Assembly (NCBI GenBank): GCA_965224745.1
Contig: CBDCZY010000010.1
Coordinates: forward strand, 434,001 to 498,000
DNA from: CBDCZY01 sp965224745
GTDB taxonomy: Bacteria; Pseudomonadota; Gammaproteobacteria; Methylococcales; Methylomonadaceae
Length of the DNA: 64,000 nucleotides
Reading direction: 5' to 3'
The notes under the pieces were generated by a model that was not told where the DNA came from, did not search any database, and saw nothing but the letters and a program-made list of their open reading frames with translations. The stretch's first letter is position 1, and every line of letters starts with the position of its first letter. The position numbers were made by a program, and so were the translations under genes. Below, piece after piece: positions 27,896-36,894 of the stretch.

Positions 27896-30800
27896 CCTTA
27901 TAAGAAATCACAAAGCGATTGCATTATTAACGCACGCTCCCAGCGATTTAACCGTTCTTTATAGCGCAGAAGCGCAGTTGCCCGATGGGTTTTCTCCTAT
28001 AGTCGGTATCAACCTACAAGCTTTAGAAAGCAATACGGAAATATCCACAGATCTTACCACTCAACTGGCAAATGCCAGCATCATAGTGATGCGAGTATTA
28101 GGGCGACTCGGTACCATACCGGGAATAACAGATTTAGTTAAACAGGCTCAAGCCCGAGAGCAACATCTACTTATCATTAGTGGTGCTGGTGAATTGGATC
28201 CTGAGTTAGCAGCAACCTCTACTGTGTCTGTTGATGTATTGCATCAGGTTGAAACCTATTTTCATTCCGGCGGTAGTAGTAACTTTGTGCAGCTACTACG
28301 CTATCTTTCAGACCATTTTTTGTTGACAGGCTTCGGTTATGAGCCGGCTCGGGTACTGCCTGAACATGGAATTTATCACCCCGATTTGCACGAAGCAGCC
28401 ACCTTGGATGATTGGTTAAATATTCAAGCCTCTGATAATCCCAGTGTTGGCATCGTTTTTTATCGTGCCCATTGGTTGAGCGGTAATACCCGTTTTATCG
28501 ATGCTCTAATTGATGCTCTGGAAAAACTAGGGATGAATGTTTTACCAGTCTTCACCTCTTCCCTTCGTGCGGGCAGTCAGAAGGGTAATAATCTTCCGGT
28601 TGCATTAAGTTATTTCTTGAATTCTCAAAGCAGTCATATCGATATATTAATTAATACTACGTCGTTTGCTATGGGAGAAATCACTGCGGGCGGATCAACC
28701 CCGGCAGGTTGGTCGGTCACCATGCTGGAACGACTCAATGTGCCCGTATTGCAAGCAATCACCAGCGGCATGACAGAATTACAATGGCATCATTCATCAC
28801 GAGGACTTAATCCTTTAGATGCTGCTATGAACGTTATGCTGCCTGAATTTGACGGACGAATTATAACGGTACCGTTGTCCTTTAAGGCCAAAGCCAAAGG
28901 TCTTCCATATGAAGCCATTGAATATGATCCGTTGATTGATCGCGTTGAACTGATAGCTAAAATCGCGATGCGTTTTGCCAGACTAAAACGATCCAGTAAT
29001 ATCGATAAACGAATTGCTTTTGTCTTTACCAACTCCAATAGCAAAGCATCTCAGATTGGTAATGCGGTAGGGTTGGATGCACCAGCATCACTGATGGAAA
29101 TACTAGATCGCATGATCAAAGAAGGTTATCGAATAGATGAGCTTCCAGAAAATGGCACTGCATTGATTCATGAATTGATTGATCGTTGTAGTTATGACAA
29201 CACTTATCTCACTAGTCAACAGTGGGCGCAGGCAGTTGCCCGCGTTGAGTCAAAAAAATATTTAAAGTGGTTTAAAGAGTTACCATTAGATCTGCAAGAA
29301 AAAATGACTGCTCAATGGGGGAAGCCGCCAGGTGAAGCTTATGTTCAAGATGGACAACTGGCTTTGGCAGGCATTGAATTAGGTAACGCGGTCGTTGTTT
29401 TGCAACCACCGCGTGGTTACGGGATGGACCCGGATGCCATTTATCATCAACCTGATTTACCACCGACTCACCACTACTATGCATTTTACCGCTGGTTGCG
29501 CGATGAATGGCAAGCGGATGCCATAGTCCATGTTGGCAAACATGGAACCCTTGAATGGTTGCCGGGTAAAGGTATTGGTTTGTCGGAACAGTGTTTCCCC
29601 GATGCGCTACTAGCCGATTTACCGTTGTTTTATCCTTTTATCATTAATGATCCTGGTGAAGGAGCACAAGCAAAACGTCGCAGCCATGCAGTTATTGTGG
29701 ATCATCTAACACCGCCGATGACCACGGCTGATACCTATGGTGCTCTGGCTCAACTAACCCAGTTGGTCGATGAGTACTATCAAGTTGAGGTGCTCGATCC
29801 TACAAAACTACCTTTGCTACAACAGCAAATTTGGGATTTGGTGAAAGAAACCAATCTTGATACAGATTTGCATGCTAGGCTATTTCACGACCATCACGAC
29901 CATCACGACCATCACGACCATGAAGATCATACTAGCCATCAATCTGGCTCAAAGGATCGTACTGAGCATACTCATCAACAAGGTGAGTTACCAGAAGCGC
30001 TCAGTAATATGGGTGGCGCTGATGTGGCTCATTTGATCGAAGATCTGGACGGGTATCTTTGTGAGTTAGGTGCCGCGCAAATTCGAGATGGTCTTCATGT
30101 TTTAGGACAGGCATTAGATAAAGATCAATTGGCGGACATGCTTATTGCTCTAACAAGATTAAACAATCAGAATATTCCAGGGTTACCTGCAGAACTTGCG
30201 ACGGTGTTTGGGTTGAATATTGACGTTTTGTTAGAGCATTCAGGCCAACGTTTGGAACAGGGTCAGGCTCACTTGGGAAGTTTGGTCGAGCACTCTATAG
30301 TAACCCGGTCAGACGCACTAGAAGCGCTTGAAACGATAAGCCAACAGTTGTTTGATGCTTTGGCAAAAGAGAATTTTTCTGAGTCGTCGATTGATAGTAT
30401 TTTAACCAAAGTATTAGGCGAGAATGGTTCTAACTTAAACCCTATCCACTCGATTCTTGTGTTTGTTTGTAATAAATTGGTTCCCAAACTGGCTGGCGTT
30501 TCAGATGAAATTGACAATCTAGTGCAAGGGTTATCTGGTAGTTATGTGCCGGCGGGTCCAAGTGGATCTCCGACGCGCGGTATGGCGGATATTTTACCAA
30601 CCGGGCGAAATTTTTATTCGGTCGATCCACGGAGCGTACCTTCACAATCAGCATGGCGGGTCGGGCAACAGTTGGCGAATGAAGTGATCACACGTTACCA
30701 GCGGGAAACCGGCCAATACCCAGAGAGTGTTGCAATCAGTATATGGGGTACCAGCGCTATGCGGACACATGGCGATGATGTTGCGCAAATTTTAGCACTA

Positions 30801-31829
30801 CTTGGAACGCGTCCCGTTTGGCAAAATGTGAATAGACAGGTCATGGGGATCGAAGTAATTCCCTTAACAGAGCTCAATAGACCACGGATTGATGTTACCA
30901 CTCGCATAAGCGGTTTTTTTCGAGATGCTTTTCCGCAGCTCATTGATTTGATAGACGATGCGGTTAATACGGTTATCAAACTGGATGAGCCGGTAACGCA
31001 GAACTTTGTTCGAAAACATTATCTTGACGAATTAGGTGAATGGGTTGGTCACGGACTATCAGAAAACCAAGCCTCTGAGCGTGCAGCTTTGCGAATTTTT
31101 GGCGCTAAACCGGGTAGTTATGGTGCGGGTATTTTGCCGTTAATCCAGGAAAAAAACTGGCAAACTGATGCTGACTTTGCTGAAAGTTACATTAATTGGG
31201 GCGGTTATGCCTATTCACGAGAGTACCAAGGGAAAGATGAAAGGGATGCGTTTCGAGTTCGTCTGAGCGATACTCAGGTCGCCTTGCATAACCAGGATAA
31301 CCGCGAACACGATATTTTCGATAGCGATGATTATTTACAGTTTCATGGTGGAATGATCGCTACGATTCGTGCACTAACGGGTCAGCAACCACGTCATTAC
31401 TTCGGCGATAGCCATGATCCGGCACATGCTAAAGTCAAAGACCTTAAAGAAGAAACTTTGCGGGTATTTCGTTCTAGAGTAATCAATCCGAAATGGTTGA
31501 ACAGTATACAGAAGCATGGCTATAAAGGCGGCTTAGAGCTTACAGCAACAGTGGATTATTTGTTTGGTTATGATGCAACTGCCCAGGTTATGGATGATTG
31601 GATGTATGAAAATGTAGCCAGTACCTATGCTCTGGATCCTGCCATGCAACGATTTTTGGAACAAGCTAATCCATGGGCGCAGAATGCCATTGCCGAGCGG
31701 CTGCTTGAAGCCGCAAAGCGCGGGATGTGGGCCGAACCCGAACAGCAAACGTTGGACGACCTTGAATCTCTTTATTTACACAGCGAAACATTATTAGAAG
31801 CGCGTGGGGAAAAGCCTCGCAGTTTATGA
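27888..31829 (+). CDS. cobN: Cobaltochelatase large subunit CobN
   Basis: CobN is the ~1300-residue subunit that binds the corrin and inserts cobalt, with an AAA+/VWA partner. The 1313-residue protein has the family's VLQPPRGYGMDPDAIYHQPDLPP, YHAFYRWLRDEW-like block, HVGKHGTLEWLPGKGIGLS, GIGLSEQCFPDALL and a C-terminal DDWMYENVASTYALD. Unusually, residues 667-684 are a run of His and Asp encoded by four perfect 9-bp repeats (CACGACCAT, 29886-29921), followed by further His. This could hold cobalt. It starts inside the ferredoxin-like gene and is followed 7 bases on by the ChlID partner. Confidence 0.95.
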   Translation: MSDLIRNHKAIALLTHAPSDLTVLYSAEAQLPDGFSPIVGINLQALESNTEISTDLTTQLANASIIVMRVLGRLGTIPGITDLVKQAQAREQHLLIISGAGELDPELAATSTVSVDVLHQVETYFHSGGSSNFVQLLRYLSDHFLLTGFGYEPARVLPEHGIYHPDLHEAATLDDWLNIQASDNPSVGIVFYRAHWLSGNTRFIDALIDALEKLGMNVLPVFTSSLRAGSQKGNNLPVALSYFLNSQSSHIDILINTTSFAMGEITAGGSTPAGWSVTMLERLNVPVLQAITSGMTELQWHHSSRGLNPLDAAMNVMLPEFDGRIITVPLSFKAKAKGLPYEAIEYDPLIDRVELIAKIAMRFARLKRSSNIDKRIAFVFTNSNSKASQIGNAVGLDAPASLMEILDRMIKEGYRIDELPENGTALIHELIDRCSYDNTYLTSQQWAQAVARVESKKYLKWFKELPLDLQEKMTAQWGKPPGEAYVQDGQLALAGIELGNAVVVLQPPRGYGMDPDAIYHQPDLPPTHHYYAFYRWLRDEWQADAIVHVGKHGTLEWLPGKGIGLSEQCFPDALLADLPLFYPFIINDPGEGAQAKRRSHAVIVDHLTPPMTTADTYGALAQLTQLVDEYYQVEVLDPTKLPLLQQQIWDLVKETNLDTDLHARLFHDHHDHHDHHDHEDHTSHQSGSKDRTEHTHQQGELPEALSNMGGADVAHLIEDLDGYLCELGAAQIRDGLHVLGQALDKDQLADMLIALTRLNNQNIPGLPAELATVFGLNIDVLLEHSGQRLEQGQAHLGSLVEHSIVTRSDALEALETISQQLFDALAKENFSESSIDSILTKVLGENGSNLNPIHSILVFVCNKLVPKLAGVSDEIDNLVQGLSGSYVPAGPSGSPTRGMADILPTGRNFYSVDPRSVPSQSAWRVGQQLANEVITRYQRETGQYPESVAISIWGTSAMRTHGDDVAQILALLGTRPVWQNVNRQVMGIEVIPLTELNRPRIDVTTRISGFFRDAFPQLIDLIDDAVNTVIKLDEPVTQNFVRKHYLDELGEWVGHGLSENQASERAALRIFGAKPGSYGAGILPLIQEKNWQTDADFAESYINWGGYAYSREYQGKDERDAFRVRLSDTQVALHNQDNREHDIFDSDDYLQFHGGMIATIRALTGQQPRHYFGDSHDPAHAKVKDLKEETLRVFRSRVINPKWLNSIQKHGYKGGLELTATVDYLFGYDATAQVMDDWMYENVASTYALDPAMQRFLEQANPWAQNAIAERLLEAAKRGMWAEPEQQTLDDLESLYLHSETLLEARGEKPRSL

Positions 31830-31836
31830 GACAACC

Positions 31837-33738
31837 ATGAAAACTTTCCCTTTTACTGCGATCGTTGAACAGTCCCAATTGAAGAAAGCCTTATTGCTGT
31901 GTGCTGTCGATCCCACGATAGGCGGTGTTTTAATCCGAGGTGATAAAGGGACTGCCAAAAGTACCGCAGCTAGAGCTTTATCTGATATTCTGCCATTTAT
32001 TGACAGAGTGGTTGGCTGCGGCTTTAATTGCGAACCAGGAATATCGAATGAACACTGTCAAGTTTGTAATGAAAGTAATGTCATAACGCAACCCAGTCCG
32101 GTTCCATTCGTTACTTTACCGCTTGGAGCCACTGAAGATCGGGTACTAGGTACGTTGGATATTGAAAAAGCTTTGCAAGGGGGAACGCGGGTTTTTCAGC
32201 CTGGTCTAATGGCTGCGGCTCATCGCGGAATTCTTTATATCGATGAGGTAAATTTACTTCCCGATCATTTGGTGGACGTATTATTGGACACGGCTGCCAT
32301 GGGTATCAATACAGTGCAACGTGAAGGTTTATCTATTCATCATCCGTCCCAATTTACTTTAGTGGGCACCATGAATATGGAAGAAGGTGATTTACGTCCA
32401 CAACTGCTAGATCGTTTCGGACTAATGATAGAAGTGAAAGCACCCAGCGAAAAGAAATTACGAGCAGAAGTGGTAAGACGCCGAATTGCATTTGAAACCA
32501 ACCCTGAAAACTTTGTTAGTCACTGGTCGGAGGAACAACAAGCGATACGTGAACAACTTTCTTCAGCGCAAACCATATTATCAACAGTGACGCTTGCTGA
32601 TGATAATCTCGATTTAATCAGTCATCTATGTTGTGAGTTTGATGTAGCCAGTCTGAGAGCCGATATTGTCATGCATAAAGCTGCGCGAGCTTTTGCAGCA
32701 TTGGACGGTCGACATGAGGTTACATCCGATGATATTCGTAATGCTGCAGAACTAGCATTACCTCATCGGCGAAGACGTAAGCCATTTGAACAACCAGGGC
32801 TTGATCAAGAACGTCTTGATGATCTTATGCAGCAAACAAACACTCACTCGGAATCACAAAACGAACATTCAAACGAAGATAATACCGATCAAACAATGCA
32901 GAATGATGATGAATCTGCTGAGCAGCAAGTCTTTACAGCATCCGCCCCTGAAAATCCACCAGAAATTAGGGTCGCCTCTGATACCAGTCAAGCTATATTG
33001 GGTAAGCGAAGTATCGCCATGAATACTCAACGAGGTCGGGTTATACGTGCTATACCTGATCAATCGCCAAGCAGCCTAGCCGTTGGTGCAACTTTACGCA
33101 GTGCGGCATTGCGCGACAATAAGGAATTCAAAGTAACGAGAAATGATCTTCATCAACAAATTCGTACCGGGAAAAGTGCTAATTTGATATTGTTTGTGGT
33201 AGATGCTTCCGGTTCAATGGCAGCTCAAAGAAGAATGGAATCGGTCAAAGGTGCCGTATTATCATTACTCAATGACGCTTATAAACAGCGCGACTACGTT
33301 GCAGTCATTGCTTTTTGTGGAGAATCAGCACAATTATTATTGTCTCCTACTCGTAGTGTTGATGTGGCAGAACAGCATTTACAAGATCTGCCTACCGGTG
33401 GGCGAACCCCATTGCCGCATGCGATGCGACTGGCTTTTGAAACACTTGATAAAAACGATAATAACAAAATGCCGCCTTTGTTAGTGCTGCTGACAGATGG
33501 TAAAGCCAATGTTACATTAACAAATAATCAAAATCCTTGGCAAGAGACATTACAGATAGCGGAATTATTAGCGAATCGCAGTTTTCCTGCGCTGGTATTA
33601 GATACTGAAACAGGTTATTTACGTCTCGGACGGGCACGTCAGCTCGCTGAAGCGATGGCGGCTGAATATCTGACCTTGGAGGACCTGTCATCAGATAATT
33701 TGGCAATAACCATTCGACATTGTATGCAAGCAAGATAG
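31837..33738 (+). CDS. Fused ChlI-ChlD type chelatase AAA+/VWA subunit (cobaltochelatase partner)
   Basis: A 633-residue fusion of a BchI-like AAA+ module and a BchD-like von Willebrand A domain. Walker A is GDKGTAKST near residue 36, Walker B GILYIDEVNLL, and the linker near 340-380 is Asn/Gln/Glu-rich and probably flexible. The MIDAS motif is VVDASGSM near residue 458. In species without cobS/cobT, such fusions energise CobN, and position directly after cobN supports that. Start 31837 (MKTFPFTAIV) matches the family N-terminus better than the upstream GTG at 31804. Confidence 0.9.
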   Translation: MKTFPFTAIVEQSQLKKALLLCAVDPTIGGVLIRGDKGTAKSTAARALSDILPFIDRVVGCGFNCEPGISNEHCQVCNESNVITQPSPVPFVTLPLGATEDRVLGTLDIEKALQGGTRVFQPGLMAAAHRGILYIDEVNLLPDHLVDVLLDTAAMGINTVQREGLSIHHPSQFTLVGTMNMEEGDLRPQLLDRFGLMIEVKAPSEKKLRAEVVRRRIAFETNPENFVSHWSEEQQAIREQLSSAQTILSTVTLADDNLDLISHLCCEFDVASLRADIVMHKAARAFAALDGRHEVTSDDIRNAAELALPHRRRRKPFEQPGLDQERLDDLMQQTNTHSESQNEHSNEDNTDQTMQNDDESAEQQVFTASAPENPPEIRVASDTSQAILGKRSIAMNTQRGRVIRAIPDQSPSSLAVGATLRSAALRDNKEFKVTRNDLHQQIRTGKSANLILFVVDASGSMAAQRRMESVKGAVLSLLNDAYKQRDYVAVIAFCGESAQLLLSPTRSVDVAEQHLQDLPTGGRTPLPHAMRLAFETLDKNDNNKMPPLLVLLTDGKANVTLTNNQNPWQETLQIAELLANRSFPALVLDTETGYLRLGRARQLAEAMAAEYLTLEDLSSDNLAITIRHCMQAR

Positions 33739-33810
33739 AAGATTAGGCTGTAATGAATGTTGAAATCATCCTTTTCCATTTAATTTATTGACGACCTAAA
33801 AGCTTTAAAC

Positions 33811-34515
33811 ATGATTGTTTGTATTGGCGTAGGGCCTGGAGACATTGGCTATCTGCCGCAACACAGTGCTGAATTAATTAGCAATGCAGACCTAGTGGCC
33901 GGTTTTGACGCCGTTTTGGATGTTGTTCGTAGCTTGATTCCTGAAACGAGTGAAACGGTCGGTATGAACTATCGCAATCAGACCGAGCGTTTAGCGCATG
34001 TTTCAAAAAAGCATCATGAAAGCAAGCGTTGTGTCGTGGTTTTTATGGGAGATATTCATTTTAGCGGATTTCAATATCTGGAAAGAATAGAGCGCGCTTG
34101 CGGACATCCCGTGGAAACAGTGCCAGGTATCTCTTCAGCGCAGATACTCGCTTCCCGTGCTAAAGTTTGTTTCGATGAAACCACCTTTATTACTTTTCAT
34201 CGGCGCGGTGATTTAGATCCTTTTAAAAAGCACTTAATCCATGTTTTGCAAGATCAACGTAACGCGATTGTTATTCCCTGTCCATGGGATGAAGCCCGTT
34301 CTTTCATGCCTCGCCACATAGCAGCCTATCTAATCGAGAATGGTATAGAAAGAGAGCATCCGACAGAAGTTTGGGAAAACCTGACACAAAGTGAAGCTGA
34401 ATGGCATGGCCTTTTAAGCAACTGTGTCGATAAGGATTTTAGTGATATGAGTATTATGCTAATTCGCTCTCTACAACCCTTATCAAGTCAAATTGAAGCG
34501 GATGCAAATGTATAA
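33811..34515 (+). CDS. cbiE: Cobalt-precorrin-7 / precorrin-6B C5-methyltransferase
   Basis: A 234-residue class III SAM methyltransferase. It has the N-terminal loop VCIGVGPGDIGYLP, VVVFMGDIHFSG (GD motif) and VETVPGISSAQI, matching CbiE, the N-terminal half of CobL. It methylates C5 of the ring. The partner activity, CbiT (C15 methylation and decarboxylation), is not fused here and not found elsewhere in the window. The stop overlaps the start of cbiX-cbiC. Confidence 0.9.
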   Translation: MIVCIGVGPGDIGYLPQHSAELISNADLVAGFDAVLDVVRSLIPETSETVGMNYRNQTERLAHVSKKHHESKRCVVVFMGDIHFSGFQYLERIERACGHPVETVPGISSAQILASRAKVCFDETTFITFHRRGDLDPFKKHLIHVLQDQRNAIVIPCPWDEARSFMPRHIAAYLIENGIEREHPTEVWENLTQSEAEWHGLLSNCVDKDFSDMSIMLIRSLQPLSSQIEADANV

Positions 34516-36079
34516 ACATGGCTTGGGTATCGTTATTGCCGGGCATGGCAGTCGGGATCCTGATGCTATTCATCAGTTCGAAAAATTAATTGAGATCATC
34601 AAGAGACGTGCGCCGCAATATTATATAAATCACGGCTATCTTGAATTTGCCAGCCCAACGATTGAACAAGCTTTGACTCAGCAAGTTGAAGCCGGCATAA
34701 AACAAGTGACAATGGTTCCTGCCATATTGTTAGCAGCAAGCCACGCCAAAAACGACTTGCCCAGTGAGTTATTAACCTTTACAAAGAATTATCCTGAAAT
34801 TGATTTTTATTTTGCAGCCCCGTTAGGATTGCATCCCTTGTTACTGCAAGTGATGCAGGAACGCATGGTTGCTGCGGAAGCCATATCATCTAGGACCATA
34901 CGCCGCGATCAAACTTGTTTGGTTTTAGTAGGAAGAGGAACGACTGACCCAGATGCCAACGGTGAAGTATCAAAATTTGCCCGAATGCTGGAAGAAGGTA
35001 TGGGGTTTGGAACATCCTATGTCTGCTATTCGGGAACAGCTAATCCTTTGGTTGCCGATGGTTTAAAGATTGCGGCTAAACTGGGATATGCAAGGCTGGT
35101 CGTAATTCCTTTTTTTCTATTTGATGGTGTTTTAGTAAAAAGAATTTACGCTGCGGTTGATCATTTGCAACACCGAGAACCGGAACTGGAAGTCCTTAAA
35201 GCCAGTTATTTGGGAGTACACCCCAATGTTGCTGACGTGCTTATTGCTCGTGCACAAGAAGCGATAGATGGTCAAGCTGACATGAATTGTTCTCTGTGTA
35301 AATACCGCGTGCAGATTGTGGGCTTTGAAGAGCAAGTGGGAGAGCCACAACGGGCCCATCACATGCAAGTGCGGGGACTGCTGGAAAAAGAAAAGGAACA
35401 AGCCGAAAATGAAATAACAATACAGCCGTATTTACCGCACCCGATAGAAGCTAAAAGTTTTGAAATCATTGCTGCGGGTCGTGATTGGTCAACTTTTCCG
35501 GAAGAGCACCTGACAATATTGCAACGCTTAGTGCATACCAGCGGAGATTTTAATGCAGTAGATGATATTTATATTTCGTCGGGTGCCGTGGGGACAGGTG
35601 TTCGATCCTTATTGCGCTGCAAGCGGATCATCACCGATGTAACAATGGTTCAAACAGGTCTTAAACGAGCCTTGCTTCAGCAACTGGGCATCCAAACCTG
35701 GTGTGGAGTTCACGATAACGAAACAGCACTGATGGCTCGTGAACAAAACATAACACTATCAGCAGCTGGTATCCGCCGTGCATGGGAAAAATTCGGTAAC
35801 GATATCGTGCTCGCGATGGGTGACGCTCCCACAGCCGTTATGGAAACCAGCCGTTTGATTCGAGAACAGGGATGGCGACCCCAATTGGTGATTGCTCTTC
35901 CGGTTGGTTTTGTTGGCACCCAAGAAGCCAAAGCCGACCTTAAACGTTGTTTACAAGTCCCACGTATTACAAATTCAGGCACTAGAGGCGGCTCACCTTG
36001 GGCGGCTAGTGTGGCTAATGGTTTGATGATTGATGCGTTGAATTTATTAGCGACTGAGACAGAGGGTTTGTTGGTATAG
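34508..36079 (+). CDS. CbiX-CbiC fusion: sirohydrochlorin cobaltochelatase and precorrin-8X methylmutase
   Basis: The N-terminal ~270 residues are a two-repeat CbiX: GIVIAGHGSRDPDA with the metal-binding His, then LVLVGRGTTDPDA in the second half. The CbiX part ends in MNCSLC, the MXCXXC iron-sulfur motif known from CbiX-L. A linker leads to a full CbiC/CobH domain (HPIEAKSFEIIAAG, RLVHTSGDF with the catalytic His, SGTRGGSPWAASVANGL), which moves the C11 methyl to C12. ATG 34508 overlaps the cbiE stop; ATG 34502 and TTG 34493 are alternatives. Its last ~280 bases are partly duplicated downstream. Confidence 0.88.
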   Translation: MYKHGLGIVIAGHGSRDPDAIHQFEKLIEIIKRRAPQYYINHGYLEFASPTIEQALTQQVEAGIKQVTMVPAILLAASHAKNDLPSELLTFTKNYPEIDFYFAAPLGLHPLLLQVMQERMVAAEAISSRTIRRDQTCLVLVGRGTTDPDANGEVSKFARMLEEGMGFGTSYVCYSGTANPLVADGLKIAAKLGYARLVVIPFFLFDGVLVKRIYAAVDHLQHREPELEVLKASYLGVHPNVADVLIARAQEAIDGQADMNCSLCKYRVQIVGFEEQVGEPQRAHHMQVRGLLEKEKEQAENEITIQPYLPHPIEAKSFEIIAAGRDWSTFPEEHLTILQRLVHTSGDFNAVDDIYISSGAVGTGVRSLLRCKRIITDVTMVQTGLKRALLQQLGIQTWCGVHDNETALMAREQNITLSAAGIRRAWEKFGNDIVLAMGDAPTAVMETSRLIREQGWRPQLVIALPVGFVGTQEAKADLKRCLQVPRITNSGTRGGSPWAASVANGLMIDALNLLATETEGLLV

Positions 36080-36097
36080 TGATATATCTTCACAATA

Positions 36098-36120
36098 ATC
36101 AAGCTGGCTGACCCCTTGAT
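36098..36120 (+). repeat. REP copy a
   Basis: A 23-nt element beginning ATCAAGCTGGCTGACC and ending CCTTGAT, with complementary ends (ATCAAG/CTTGAT). It lies 18 bases past the cbiC stop, and the second cbiC copy begins 1 base after it. Confidence 0.9.
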
Positions 36121-36121
36121 A

Positions 36122-36407
36122 CGGAAATGATATCGTACTCGCGATGGGTGACGCTCCAACCGCCGTCATGGAAACCAGCCGTTTGATTCGAGAACAGGGA
36201 TGGCGACCCCAACTGGTCATTGCTCTTCCAGTTGGCTTTGTTGGCACCCAAGAAGCCAAAGCCGAGCTTAAACGCTGTTTACAAGTTCCACGTATTATAA
36301 ATTCAGGCACTAGAGGTGGCTCACCTTGGGCGGCTAGTGTGGCCAATGGTTTGATGATAGATGCGTTGAATTTATTAGCGACTGAGACTGAGGGTTTGTT
36401 GGCATAG
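36122..36407 (+). pseudogene. Second, 5'-truncated copy of the cbiC 3' end
   Basis: This repeats 35794-36079 at an offset of 328 bases, frame intact to the stop. From the shared GATATCGT on, about 17 bases differ, but only three change residues (Asp to Glu, Thr to Ile, final Val to Ala). It has no start of its own in the CbiC context (the first in-frame ATG is at 36144) and could give at most an 87-residue fragment lacking the catalytic His. The synonymous bias suggests it came from a diverged functional cbiC. Confidence 0.9.
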
Positions 36408-36424
36408 AATATATCTTCACAAAA

Positions 36425-36447
36425 ATCAAGCTGGCTGATCCCTTGAT
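36425..36447 (+). repeat. REP copy b
   Basis: Same 23-nt element as copy a with one change (GATCCC for GACCCC). It ends the second cbiC copy and is followed within 3 bases by the third. Confidence 0.9.
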
Positions 36448-36450
36448 ATG

Positions 36451-36545
36451 GAGGCGGCTCACCTTGGGCGGCTAGTGTGGCTAATGGTTTGATGATAGAT
36501 GCGATGAATTTATTAGCGAATGAGACAGAGGGTTTGTTGGTATAG
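36451..36545 (+). pseudogene. Third, shortest copy of the cbiC 3' end
   Basis: This matches 35985-36079 (from GAGGCGGC to the stop). Three bases differ from the intact gene: ATT to ATA (shared with copy 2), Leu to Met and Thr to Asn. The remaining positions follow the intact gene, not copy 2, while the post-stop A-run follows copy 2, so the copies are mosaic. Non-functional fragment. Confidence 0.88.
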
Positions 36546-36563
36546 TGATATATCTTCACAAAA

Positions 36564-36586
36564 ATCAAGCTGGCTGACCCCTTGAT
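36564..36586 (+). repeat. REP copy c
   Basis: Perfect match to REP copy a. It ends the third cbiC fragment and abuts the probable group II intron remnant, marking the left edge of the mobile island proper. Confidence 0.9.
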
Positions 36587-36589
36587 ATG

Positions 36590-36660
36590 GGTGGTTGACC
36601 TACCTTGCCAGAGTGGGACTTTCACCCACTGGAATTATCGACCTTGCTCGGCCGCACACC
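36590..36660 (-). mobile_element. Probable 5' end of a group II intron (remnant)
   Basis: Read on the minus strand, the sequence begins GTGTGCGGCCGAGCAAGG and continues to GTGGGTGAAAGTCCCAC, which resembles the 5' start and a conserved domain I segment of bacterial group II introns. It is cut off at REP copy c. No reverse transcriptase frame is present. The call rests on motif memory only. Confidence 0.45.
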
Positions 36661-36886
36661 CCTTGATTTCTTCATTGAGCTTGGATTCAAGTAGTCCAAC
36701 AAAGAAGAAGGCTTAAGGTTTGACATGATTCTATCTTTCCGGTAGCTTTCAAGAAAGTTATATAGGCAAACAAACTTGCCCGAAAAGGCAACTAATATCA
36801 GGATGCCAGGCAAAAAGTGCCTAGGATTCAATAGTTAAGCGTTTACCGGCCGACTGGCTTGCAATTGCTATCAGACGAACGTTAAA
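36661..36886. other. Intergenic remnant between intron fragment and IS66-like element
   Basis: No gene is supported. A 69-codon minus-strand frame (36622-36831) runs into the intron-like sequence and has no family resemblance. This would be the 5' exon side if the intron call is right. Confidence 0.4.
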
Positions 36887-36894
36887 GTTACCTC

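Noticed and set aside
29886..29921. The 9-bp repeats as a CRISPR or regulatory array
   Set aside because: They are in frame within cobN and encode His/Asp units, with no spacers.
36622..36831. 69-codon minus-strand frame
   Set aside because: It runs into intron-like sequence and has no recognisable domain.
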